Source: Tritrichomonas foetus (Eukaryota > Parabasalia > Tritrichomonadida > Tritrichomonadidae). From it: a DNA stretch of 64,000 nt. Positions 35,803-45,105 of the stretch are shown one piece after another. Position 1 is the first letter of the stretch; every line of letters starts with the position of its first letter. The notes beneath the pieces are model-generated. The model was not told where the DNA came from. It worked only from the letters and a program-made list of their open reading frames with translations, and searched no databases. The stretch is taken from NCBI GenBank assembly GCA_001839685.1, contig MLAK01000649.1, positions 50,635 to 114,634 on the forward strand, read 5' to 3'. A program made the translations under genes and the position numbers.

Positions 35803-37869
35803 TTATTTTTTGATCTTTCTTCCATTATTGGATTTTGTTTTCTCTTTTGTTGGCGGTTTGACTTTTCCTGTTGATTCATCTTCAGTTTGAGCCTCATGAT
35901 CTTGTTTTTGTTCCATATTTGAATCAATTTCGACATCCATTTTTTGTATTCTCAGGACATTATCATTGCTAATTTTAATTGTAGAAAAAGAATTTCTCAT
36001 AGAATTTTCCATGTCTCGAATCAGATTGTAAAAGTCATATCTTAATTCACCTAACGAAAAGTGCAATTTCCCTGATATTTCACTATGATAATCATTCCTC
36101 TCTCCTTTGATACTGTCCATAATTTCGTTAACTTTTGATAGATAATTCAAAATATGGGCTTTTGATGTATTACTAATTGGATTTGGCTTTTCAAATTGAA
36201 CTTTCCTTCCATTTGCGTTTGAGAATGATCCAGATCTAGATATTTTATCTTGAGAATTTAATAATCTTCTTTGTTTCTTTCCTTTTGAGAAGAGTAGATT
36301 CCTTTTCATCATATTTTTATGCATTTTCATCAAATTGTCACATTCATCTTCTTCTTCTTTTGGTTGGCGAGGAGAATTAAGACGTTGGATTTCATTTCTT
36401 TCATTTTCAATTTTTGTGATAGCATTTTTAAAAAATGAATTAATAATATTCACATTGTCTGGATTAGAAAACATCATTGAAAAACCAAATGCATTAATAG
36501 TGTGAGAAAGGGAGTTACATATGTTTTCATTGTTATCAAGAATATCTAATAGTTGCATATTAGTATCTCGTAAACTTTGATATTTAAATATTAATTCACC
36601 ATGTGAAATTCCAAATAACCTTTTCTGATCTAATAAATGCAAAATTGTTGAATACACTTTCCGAGAGTATTGGTATGCTTCTTCAATGTGATCTTGTATA
36701 TCTTTAATTTGATCTAAAAATTTATCATTCATAATCCATAATCGATGTTCCCTCTCTTGTGTAACTAACAAATCACTATTGGCGTGTTTAACCAATCTCA
36801 ATGGACTTATTTCATCAATAATATGCTTGATTGTTAATTCTTGTTCATATATAATTTGATGGTATGTATTTAATTTTTCAAGTGGTGTTTGAGCTATGAC
36901 AATATCATTGATTGTCTCACTATTAATATTTGTGGAAAACTCTTTTTTTAGAAAGTTTAGTTCATCTGATTGTGCTTTTTTTGTTGAGTTATTAATTAAC
37001 ATGGGTGTATTTTCGTTATTTTGATTTAAGTTTTTACAGAATGCAGGGAAATCAATTTCACTATTATTATAGTTTGGTTTCATTAAAAGGGAATTTCCAA
37101 CAAAATGTTGATTATATAATTCAGTTTGTAATGCTAGAACTATATCAGTAAGTAATGATGTGGAAATCAAACTTGTATTCCTTCTCTTAATCAAAGGATT
37201 ATTAATATTTAGCAATTCTTCTTCTTTCAATTCTTGATTTTCTTTTTTAAGATCTTCATATTCATTAATCATTCCATATAAATTTCCAAACTTTTCCGAC
37301 ACAGTTAAAGATAAATCTTCACTATCGTCTAATGTAAATGATCTTTTCTTTAAAGCATAAGCTAAAGATTCCAATCTTTTGAATGTTAAATCTTTCAATT
37401 TAATGTCAAGCATTAATTGTGAATCGGTATCTTTTTCAGAAATTTTAAAGCAACTATAAGGATTATCTTCATTTAATTCCATTCCTGAATAATAAACATT
37501 TTGTCCTTGCTTAACTATATCAGCTTCAACTTCTTTAATTTTGTCAATTTTTTCTTTTAAGTCAAAATTGGGGAGCTTATTCTTTCGAATAGCCTTTAGA
37601 AATCGAGTGTTTCTTTTCAAAACAATGTATTCATTAGTTCTTTGCGCTTCTTTTTGATTTAATTTAGAAAGTACATTGTTTAATGTTCCATTCCACATTT
37701 GTACCTGCTGCATACAATTGCTATGCGTTTTCCATGTTAATTTGAGGTCATTTATTATTTTATCTTTTTCATGAGTTGTGGTGGCTGCAATAGCTTGACG
37801 AATAAGGATACTAGCTTGCTGATGTGTGTTTATTCCTAATTGAATAATTTCATCATCGATCAGATCCAT
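35803..37869 (-). CDS. Coiled-coil protein of unknown function
   Basis: 688 residues from ATG 37869-37867. The frame extends to a TTG at 37899, but this is the first ATG and a TCATTATA motif lies 20 bases before it. Heptad-rich segments occur through most of the length, especially about 20-110, 160-220, 330-420 and 490-640, separated by polar Asn-rich linkers. The C-terminus is charged (TKSNNGRKIKK). No catalytic motif, signal peptide or membrane segment was found. It could be a flagellar or cytoskeletal component, but nothing in the sequence fixes this. It is convergent with the importin-like gene. Confidence 0.75.
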   Translation of the reverse strand: MDLIDDEIIQLGINTHQQASILIRQAIAATTTHEKDKIINDLKLTWKTHSNCMQQVQMWNGTLNNVLSKLNQKEAQRTNEYIVLKRNTRFLKAIRKNKLPNFDLKEKIDKIKEVEADIVKQGQNVYYSGMELNEDNPYSCFKISEKDTDSQLMLDIKLKDLTFKRLESLAYALKKRSFTLDDSEDLSLTVSEKFGNLYGMINEYEDLKKENQELKEEELLNINNPLIKRRNTSLISTSLLTDIVLALQTELYNQHFVGNSLLMKPNYNNSEIDFPAFCKNLNQNNENTPMLINNSTKKAQSDELNFLKKEFSTNINSETINDIVIAQTPLEKLNTYHQIIYEQELTIKHIIDEISPLRLVKHANSDLLVTQEREHRLWIMNDKFLDQIKDIQDHIEEAYQYSRKVYSTILHLLDQKRLFGISHGELIFKYQSLRDTNMQLLDILDNNENICNSLSHTINAFGFSMMFSNPDNVNIINSFFKNAITKIENERNEIQRLNSPRQPKEEEDECDNLMKMHKNMMKRNLLFSKGKKQRRLLNSQDKISRSGSFSNANGRKVQFEKPNPISNTSKAHILNYLSKVNEIMDSIKGERNDYHSEISGKLHFSLGELRYDFYNLIRDMENSMRNSFSTIKISNDNVLRIQKMDVEIDSNMEQKQDHEAQTEDESTGKVKPPTKEKTKSNNGRKIKK

Positions 37870-38620
37870 AAATAAAAAACGTATAATGATTTCATTCAAT
37901 AATCACGCAGAAACGAAAACTTTTTCAGTATTCTCAAATATCCCATTGTCAACAAGGATTTGATCAATCAGCATTCATTCTACTTATCCCAATTTCATTT
38001 ATTTTTCGACATCAAGAAAATTTTTTAATCATCAAAAATTGTGATTTTGTGCTCACATGTTTTTTTTATTATTCAAATTGTAACAAATGAATTACACCTA
38101 AGTGAAATTAATACTTCATGTATATTTAACCATATAATTGCACTTTTTAGATCATTTTGGTATTTGCCAAATTTTGATTGATGCCCATTTTCCAAAAATC
38201 TAAATTTCCTTTTATGTTGAATAAAAACCTAATGATTTTTTTTTCAAATCCATGTAATGATTTTTTTATATAACATTTAAGGAAATGAATTTTTCTGCGA
38301 ATAGCTTCTTGTTTTGAAATATGAATAAATATCATTAATGATGATTCAAATCATCATAGAACTCTGATATGATCAAGTTTTCTTAGTATTTGAAATACCA
38401 ATTCATTCAACTTTTTGAATCATCAAGATCGACTTTTTGAATTTTAACAAAGCCACTTGAATATATGACCATATAAATATTCAAATTCTTCTACTTTTTT
38501 TTAAAAAGTTTTGATTTGTGAGGCTGTGGAAACTTCAAATGTCAAAACCACTGGCGAAGATTGAATTGAAAAACTTTTCCTTCAATCATTGATTCATCCA
38601 TAAAATCGAAGAAAAATCTA
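37870..38620. other. Divergent promoter region/spacer
   Basis: 751 bases of AT-rich DNA between the coiled-coil and eIF2-beta genes. No gene; TCATCCA lies about 30 bases before ATG 38621. Confidence 0.5.
37882..37889 (-). promoter_or_regulatory. Candidate initiator (TCATTATA)
   Basis: It is 20 bases upstream of ATG 37869 and supports that start over the TTG at 37899. Confidence 0.45.
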
Positions 38621-39202
38621 ATGACACAACCAATTCTCGGAAATTTCGACCCAACTCTTTTGAAAAAGAAACCCCATTTCAGAACCGAAGTTATGGAAGC
38701 TTCTCGCGCAACTGATTCAAATATCGATGTAAATATTTATAAATACGATGAAATGCTCAGCCGCGGTTTTAGATTAATGCACAATCAAAATGTCGAAATA
38801 ACATCCAGCTCAAGACGTATCGCTCTTCCAGCAATTAGCATCACTCGTAAAGCAAAGAAAACTATCTTCAATAACTTCACATCAGTCTGTCAGATAATGA
38901 AAAGAGATCCAGAGCACGTTAAACAATACATTTGTACTGAACAAAATACGGACGCATCAATAGATGGATCAGGCGGATTAGTCATCACGGGCCGTCTCCA
39001 ACAAACCACAATAGAAAAGTATATTACGCAATACGTCCACTTTTATGTCAAGTGCCCAGTTTGCGGCTCAATGGACACAAAACTTGAGAAAAATAATCGT
39101 CTACTTTTCATTGTGTGTAATCAGTGCACAGCACAGCGGTCAGTCCAACAAATCAGAGGAGGCTTCAAAGCAAATACAACAAAACGCAGCAAGCGTCAAT
39201 AA
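38621..39202 (+). CDS. Translation initiation factor eIF2 subunit beta, short form
   Basis: 193 residues. The conserved eIF2-beta/eIF5 core is complete: KTIFNNFTSVCQIMKRDPEHV (helical eIF2-gamma/tRNA-binding part), then LVITGRLQQ, and a C-terminal zinc ribbon with Cys145-x2-Cys148 and Cys166-x2-Cys169. eIF2 delivers initiator Met-tRNA to the 40S subunit. Unlike most eukaryotic eIF2-beta (about 280-330 residues) it has only about 80 residues before the core and no lysine-block K-boxes. In other eukaryotes those blocks bind eIF5 and eIF2B-epsilon. The length resembles archaeal aIF2-beta. The first ATG is used and no longer in-frame start is evident. Confidence 0.93.
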   Translation: MTQPILGNFDPTLLKKKPHFRTEVMEASRATDSNIDVNIYKYDEMLSRGFRLMHNQNVEITSSSRRIALPAISITRKAKKTIFNNFTSVCQIMKRDPEHVKQYICTEQNTDASIDGSGGLVITGRLQQTTIEKYITQYVHFYVKCPVCGSMDTKLEKNNRLLFIVCNQCTAQRSVQQIRGGFKANTTKRSKRQ

Positions 39203-39859
39203 TGAGAATAATATTTATTTTTTTTTTAAAAAAAAGAAACATGTTTCAACAAATTATGAATCAGAAAACTTTTTCTTTCTTTTATAATGATTTCAATCTT
39301 AAAGCTTTCAGTAATGATATAATGTAGAAGTATAAAAATAGTTAGCTATAAGGGAAACACTAGAAATTGGGTCGTGAGATTTTGAAACCTTTGACGTCAA
39401 CAGAGATGTATATAATTCCCATTAATTTTTGTAAGTCATCATTCTTTTGGTAAATGTTGTCAGATTTTTAAAAAGAAAAATGAGAAAAACTGATTATAGC
39501 ATAATCTATCATCATGATATTGAATTTTTTTCGAGATGTTATTGAATATATATATATCTGTAAGCCTCATTATTATGACCTAGATGTTTGTTTCTAAACA
39601 AAATCATTGTCATATGAGAAATGTAAAAAGTCATATTCATAAAATCGCGTTCAACATTTTGTAAAGATGGTCATATAAAGTAATAATGAAGAAGATGATC
39701 TTTCAGTTGAACTGACCTCATTGACTAATTATGATGAATCAATTAATAAAATCATTAAATGAATTTCATTCACGAGAAATGGTTTTCATCCACCTTCGAT
39801 AAAAAAAACTAACAGAAAATGAATATAGAAAATATTTTATACAAATAAAACGTAAAAAA
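39203..39859. other. Convergent intergenic spacer
   Basis: 657 bases, AT-rich, with several A and T runs near 39220. A 62-codon frame at 39766-39954 (minus) overlaps the next gene and is not called. Confidence 0.55.
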
Positions 39860-42800
39860 TTACAATCCAAGAACTGATTTGAGTTGAATTCGAAGGATTT
39901 TCTCTGCACACTCATTTGTGATATCAATTCCACCATTTGACATCTCACTCCCAATCTTTATTGAGTTGAAGATAAATTTTAATTGTTTTTTGAATCGTGA
40001 AGTTGGTGTTTTATTTTCTTGAATAAATAATTCCTCTTCCTCTTCTTCTTCATCCTCATCATCACTTTGAATGTATCCTTTCGCACTTGCATCTTTAATG
40101 ATCGCATCGATTGAGGCATCATCAGAATCGCTAGAATTTTCATCCACTAATTCATCATTTTGTGGTTCTTTTTTTATATCACTTTTAAGTTCACTTTTGG
40201 GTTCCCTTTTGGGATCAATATGTTCTTCATTTTCTCCTTCTAAACGTGGTGAATTTGGTGGATTTGGTGTTATATCATTTACATTATTTTCGTTTTTTAA
40301 AAAATCAGAAATTTCGTCATCATTATCCAAATTGATTGGGATTTCATTTTTAAGAGGAGTGGATTTTGCATCCAGATCGAAATTTGATGTTTCATTTTTA
40401 TTATCTGGCTTAATTATTAAGCTTGCTTCTTCTTCTTCTTCGTTGAATGCATTTTCTAATGTTATCTCGTTATCATTAGATTTTTTAGGAGATGCACCAA
40501 TATTTTCTAACCTCCTAATTAAGTCTTCTGTATTGTTTCCATCTTCTTCCTCATCATCATTCAGGCCATAATTACGAATAATGCTTCTTAATTCTTCAGA
40601 TTTCAAAATTTCATCATCACCTGTGTCTACATCGGAATTTTCTATATTTTTACTTTCAAGCTTTGAATCATTTTTAGATTGAAAATCATCCTCATTTATG
40701 GTTAGTTTTTTTATTGGATCTAAAGGAATTTCTTCATTATCTGAATATTGATATTCTTCTTCTTCATTTTTAGATTCAAGTTTTAGATAATTTTCTGGTT
40801 TTGCATCATTTTGATTTTGAACATGTGTTTTTGATGGAATGAAAGCTTCATCAGTATTATTTGCTAACCAGTCACCATCATAATCATCAGTTTCTTCATC
40901 TTCGCTGTAAAGGTCGAAGTCACCTTTAACTCCAGTTCTCAAACTTCCCATTTGTAACAATTCATCGTCAGCAATATCACATTCTTGATAATCACTGATG
41001 TCACTTTCGTCTGCAATCATGTCTTCAGATTTATCTGAACCGTCTAAGTATGATTCTATTTTTGGTTTGTCTAATTGCTTCATAAATTTTTTTTCGAATT
41101 CGAGTTGAATATCTTCATATTTTTGGTCATTTGAATTAACACTTTTTACTTTTTCATTTTTATCTTCAACTTCTTCTTTATTTTCCTCAATTTCAAGATT
41201 ATTATGAATATCATTTGGGAATTTTTGTTGGTTTTGTTTTTGTTCGTTCTTGTCTTCTTCTTCTTCTTCTTCTTCTTCTTCGAGATCGTCTGATGAGAAA
41301 ATTCCTTTCTTTAAGTCTTCTGGTCTAATAATTGGCTTATTTCGATCATTTGGAAGTTTGTCTGTCAATAAGTGATTAATTTTATCATCAATGCGTGTAT
41401 CAATGCCGTCATTGTTTAATAGAAACTCATCATTATCAGAATCAGCACCGAATGATTTCATTAATTCGTTTATTTCTTCAACTTTTTGAACTTCTTCTTG
41501 TGAAATCTCCTCATTGAGGTTCATATTTATGTTTTGGAATGGCTTTGGCGCAGTTTGTGGTTCAGGGAAATCAATCCGAGTTTTCTTGGGAACCGGATCG
41601 ACTTCAAATGACATGGATTGGCTTGCTGCTTCTATTGAAACGTCATTTATGTCGTTTTGTTGAGTGACAGAATGAGTGAATTCTTGATTTCGGACAGAAG
41701 TTCGTTTAGACATCAAAGAAGACGGAGGCTTTATTGGCATGTCTGTAACATTTTTAATTTGAATTGGGGCATCAGCCGGCAATTTTGATTGAGAGATCAC
41801 TGCATCTGAAGCAGATGTTTTTGAAACTGTTGGTCGTACATATTGTGTAAGGTTAGGGGGAGCGATTTCACTTGTGTAAACCGAAGCACTTGTTGTTGAA
41901 GTATGCCTAGTTGATGACTTTGAAGGCATATTCAAAGATGGTGCACCATGGCTTGTGATTTCACCTTGTGCAATAAATTGTGTTTCTGTTTTTGAAGTTT
42001 TTGTGGATACTCTATTTGTTGACGTTAAATTAGATGACCTGACTGAACTTGCTGTATTTGTTGAAGATGGAAAATCAGCCATTTTGGATACTTTGGATGA
42101 TTTTGTTGCTGTTGATGTGATTGATGATCCAGGTATATTTGATGCTACATTTGTGTTGTATTTTGTTGAGCTTGTAGCTTGCGAGGAAGCTATCTTGTCA
42201 ATATTAGAGATTGCTGATGGATTTGAATAATCAAAAGCCGTAGCTTTTCTTGAGCTAGACCTTGAAGCTTTGTTTGCTAATGTTGAAGTTATTGTCGATG
42301 TTGGATTTGCACTAACTAATTTTGCTGATTGAGATGGAACTGCTTTCGTTGATGATGAAGTGAAATTTTGAGCTTTTGGAATTTGGTGTGTTGTTGATGT
42401 TGATGTTGTTGTTGTTGTAGGAGTTTGTTTTGAAGTAAATATTTCTGGTGATTCGTTTTGATGACTTTTTGCAGATGATTTATTTTTAGTAGAGGTTTTA
42501 GTAGTTGATATAGCAGCATTATAGTCAGTTGTGATATTATAATCATTTTTAGATCTAAATTCATAATTATTATTCATTTTTGATGTTTGATAATTTGATG
42601 GATTTCCTTGATAGTCAAATGCATTTGTATTTAAGGCAGACTGTTTTTGACTACTTGGCGCATCATAGTGAGAGCGATGGTGAGTGGAAAGAGTTGTTTT
42701 GGGTATTTTTGATAATTTGTCGGAAAAATAATTATCCCTCTTCTTGCTATCTTTCGTGTCTGATTTTCCGGAAAAATTGCTATCTGAAATATAATCAAAA

Positions 42801-43072
42801 TTTAATCCTTGGCCGTTATTGTAGTTATTTGAATATTTTGATTTATAGGTGTCAAAGGATGGTCCGTATCGATTTCTTTGGTCACTCTGCTTTGTACTAA
42901 ATCTTGATGCGGTAGTATTCAGGATTCTCCTCGAATTTCGTGTATATTGTGAAAAATCTAAATTATAAATATCCAATTCGTCGCCACTTTTCCCGATATC
43001 ATATCCTATGTCTGTAAGTGTTGGTTTGGCATGCTCAACATGAGTAAAAAATTTGCCAGAATGTAGAGTCAT
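39860..43072 (-). CDS. Large disordered acidic, Ser/Thr-rich protein
   Basis: 1070 residues from ATG 43072-43070, which directly follows a TCATTGCA initiator. Residues about 120-480 are Ser/Thr/Asn/Gln-rich with TTTTTTSTSTT-type tracts. Residues 500-1000 are strongly acidic with EEEEEEEEED runs and repeated DDEE clusters. Only the first 60 and last 50 residues look foldable; the C-terminus ends in KSVLGL after a basic stretch (TSRFKKQLKF). No known domain was recognised. The acidic character fits a nuclear scaffold or histone-binding region, but this is speculation. Low complexity makes homology searches unreliable. Confidence 0.75.
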   Translation of the reverse strand: MTLHSGKFFTHVEHAKPTLTDIGYDIGKSGDELDIYNLDFSQYTRNSRRILNTTASRFSTKQSDQRNRYGPSFDTYKSKYSNNYNNGQGLNFDYISDSNFSGKSDTKDSKKRDNYFSDKLSKIPKTTLSTHHRSHYDAPSSQKQSALNTNAFDYQGNPSNYQTSKMNNNYEFRSKNDYNITTDYNAAISTTKTSTKNKSSAKSHQNESPEIFTSKQTPTTTTTSTSTTHQIPKAQNFTSSSTKAVPSQSAKLVSANPTSTITSTLANKASRSSSRKATAFDYSNPSAISNIDKIASSQATSSTKYNTNVASNIPGSSITSTATKSSKVSKMADFPSSTNTASSVRSSNLTSTNRVSTKTSKTETQFIAQGEITSHGAPSLNMPSKSSTRHTSTTSASVYTSEIAPPNLTQYVRPTVSKTSASDAVISQSKLPADAPIQIKNVTDMPIKPPSSLMSKRTSVRNQEFTHSVTQQNDINDVSIEAASQSMSFEVDPVPKKTRIDFPEPQTAPKPFQNINMNLNEEISQEEVQKVEEINELMKSFGADSDNDEFLLNNDGIDTRIDDKINHLLTDKLPNDRNKPIIRPEDLKKGIFSSDDLEEEEEEEEEDKNEQKQNQQKFPNDIHNNLEIEENKEEVEDKNEKVKSVNSNDQKYEDIQLEFEKKFMKQLDKPKIESYLDGSDKSEDMIADESDISDYQECDIADDELLQMGSLRTGVKGDFDLYSEDEETDDYDGDWLANNTDEAFIPSKTHVQNQNDAKPENYLKLESKNEEEEYQYSDNEEIPLDPIKKLTINEDDFQSKNDSKLESKNIENSDVDTGDDEILKSEELRSIIRNYGLNDDEEEDGNNTEDLIRRLENIGASPKKSNDNEITLENAFNEEEEEASLIIKPDNKNETSNFDLDAKSTPLKNEIPINLDNDDEISDFLKNENNVNDITPNPPNSPRLEGENEEHIDPKREPKSELKSDIKKEPQNDELVDENSSDSDDASIDAIIKDASAKGYIQSDDEDEEEEEEELFIQENKTPTSRFKKQLKFIFNSIKIGSEMSNGGIDITNECAEKILRIQLKSVLGL

Positions 43073-43080
43073 TGCAATGA
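43073..43080 (-). promoter_or_regulatory. Candidate initiator (TCATTGCA) abutting the ATG
   Basis: Read on the minus strand, this motif directly precedes ATG 43072. Confidence 0.45.
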
Positions 43081-43747
43081 TAGATAAATTTTAAACGGTA
43101 TTAATGAAGGTGAATATTTTGAATGGAATGTTATCGTACTTTAAATGTAACCGTACTCTATCAAAAACGCGAAAGAATATATTAAAAAATAGTTTGAATC
43201 GATGTTTGAAAGTTCGCTGGTGATTCTGTAAAAAGCAGGGCATTACCATGGCAATTTTTTTTATATTTTCCTACAACATAAGTTTTATTATATAATCTAA
43301 TACAAACAATTAAATTCTTTGAGATTTTAGTCTGTGTTTTTTAGCATGATTTAGTGAGTTGGTCCCTTGATATGATTTTGATACAAAAAAGTATGCCTTA
43401 TTATTAGTTTCATCAATTACTTTTTATTCATATCTACTCGGAGACGATTTTTCATCAAACAAATTAAAATGTCAGGGAGCATCCTGAATTCACATGTATA
43501 ATTCTTACATTGAATTTTGTGAAGAAACTGTGTCAATTGAGTTTAAATTTTATCTTTTCTCTCAAAAGCAAAAAGTATACTCAAAAATGGGCAAATATGG
43601 ATGAAAAAAGCTCTAGGCCAATAATTTCACCTTAACACCCATGTGAAAACAACTTTTTTCACAATGTATTGAAAATTTGTGAGAATGTTATGAATTCTGA
43701 AGTTATACAAATTGTCATGTCTTTTATATTTTGGGCATTTGGAAACA
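43073..43747. other. Divergent spacer
   Basis: 675 bases. No gene; a TTG-initiated extension of the next frame begins at 43712 but lacks an ATG. Confidence 0.5.
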
Positions 43748-44245
43748 ATGAAGGGACGTTCCATTGCGGTAATATTGTTTCTTCCATTCCAAAAAGGTCG
43801 AATGGTCCTAGCAAACAAGGATCAAGAAATAAATGTCCTGGAAAAAGTGATTCCATTTGCAGGACATGAAAAGATCCTTTATTTCTATAACAGAACAATG
43901 CTAGACCCAAACATGACATTTGAACAATGTGGGATTCGGAATTTGGAAAGTATCCTTGCAACAACAAATATTAATAATACTGGAATAATTCAACGAATTT
44001 TGAATATTTCTGAAAAAAGAAAGGTACTATTTAAAAAAAGTAATGAAATTGATCATTTGAGATCACTTAGAATGGAAAAAATGGAGCTAAAAAATAGCAA
44101 AAAATGCTTAAGGCAAATGTACCTTCTCAAACAGTTTGAAGATTATTTTTCTTCAACACAAGGCCAAGGATCTAGTGGCAATTGTTGTGTTGATTATGAA
44201 ACACCCCAGCAGCCAAGTGAAGAGCCACTCCCTGCATTTTTTTGA
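43748..44245 (+). CDS. Ubiquitin-like domain protein
   Basis: 165 residues from the first ATG at 43748. Residues 1-75 fit a beta-grasp: a beta-hairpin (SIAVILFLPFQKGRMVLANK), a helix (EINVLEKVIPFAGH), then KILYFYNRTMLDPNMTFEQCGI, matching the L-x-F-x-N/G-x-x-L-x-D-x-x-T-x-x-x-x-x-I pattern of ubiquitin. There is no C-terminal di-Gly at residue 76; instead a helical, charged segment follows, so it is an integral ubiquitin-like domain protein and not a conjugated modifier. The C-terminus is Gln/Ser/Pro-rich. It may bind the proteasome or AAA ATPases, but the partner is unknown. Confidence 0.6.
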   Translation: MKGRSIAVILFLPFQKGRMVLANKDQEINVLEKVIPFAGHEKILYFYNRTMLDPNMTFEQCGIRNLESILATTNINNTGIIQRILNISEKRKVLFKKSNEIDHLRSLRMEKMELKNSKKCLRQMYLLKQFEDYFSSTQGQGSSGNCCVDYETPQQPSEEPLPAFF

Positions 44246-44434
44246 TGCATGTAAACATTCATAATTTTGCACAGATTTAGAACGAAGATTTATGATCATC
44301 TACTTAACGCATATTAACAACAGAAATATACTTAATTTGTTTATGAAAAACTTAGCAACACTATACTTTTTTGGTAACTTTTTATGAATATGGCATTTGA
44401 TGTCACATTCAACCATACTCTGAATTTTAGTCTT

Positions 44435-44435
<1 letters not shown>

Positions 44436-44471
<36 letters not shown>
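44436..44471. repeat. Homopolymer A tract (36 bases)
   Basis: An uninterrupted run of A, followed by C and seven T. It is 190 bases beyond the ubiquitin-like gene. It may be a slippage tract or a reverse-transcribed poly(A) tail. Confidence 0.8.
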
Positions 44472-44473
<2 letters not shown>

Positions 44474-45092
44474 TTTTTTATTGTGTGTTTTGGCGTATAA
44501 AAAAAGCTGATTGTAGTAAATGAAACTAATTTTTATTTTATTATTTTTATTATTTTGGTGGCAATATATAAAAAAGAGAATTTCACTGAATGAATGAAAC
44601 ATTAACTTCAAAAAATAAAAAAAAAAAAGCTTTTATTGTTGCCAAAAAAGCATGTAGGTTTTCACGAAAAAAGCATGAAATTAATAGTCAAATGGTTTCT
44701 TCTGTATTTTGTGCGCTTTGAATCTATTTTTTATTCAAATACATCAAATATCAGATTTATCATATTGACATTTTTCATTTTTTATTTCCTAAGATTGATG
44801 GGAATGTGAAACATAAAAAAAGAAAAAGAACATATCAAGAAATTCAAATCGAATCATCTTGTTATATTCAAAGATTCGAATCATTTACACTAAGAACAGC
44901 ATAATATTCTTAATTTAAAACAACTCGGTTAATATGAAAAAAAATGATGGATTATCTGCCATCAATCATGATCATGTGAAGTGAAAAATCCCAAAATTTT
45001 CCCATTCAATGGATGTTGTAAAACTATATTCAATTTTTCGACTTTTTGAATTCTCGCCATGTGAATTTCTGGCACTTTTGACAAATTTTGCA

Positions 45093-45100
45093 TCACATAA
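45093..45100 (+). promoter_or_regulatory. Candidate initiator (TCACATAA)
   Basis: It begins 13 bases before ATG 45106 and within the frame that opens at TTG 45088, so it favours the ATG. Confidence 0.4.
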
Positions 45101-45105
45101 TTTTC

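Larger units (their letters stand above)
44246..45105. other. Spacer with long poly(A) tract
   Basis: 860 bases with no gene. It holds a 36-base A run (44436-44471) and several shorter A runs. The 103-codon minus frame across it is a poly-Phe artefact. Confidence 0.6.

Noticed and set aside
35617..35874. 85-codon plus-strand frame with hydrophobic tail
   Set aside because: Starts at TTG and overlaps the end of the coiled-coil gene in antisense.
44300..44611. 103-codon minus-strand frame
   Set aside because: Open only because it crosses the 36-base A tract (poly-Phe).
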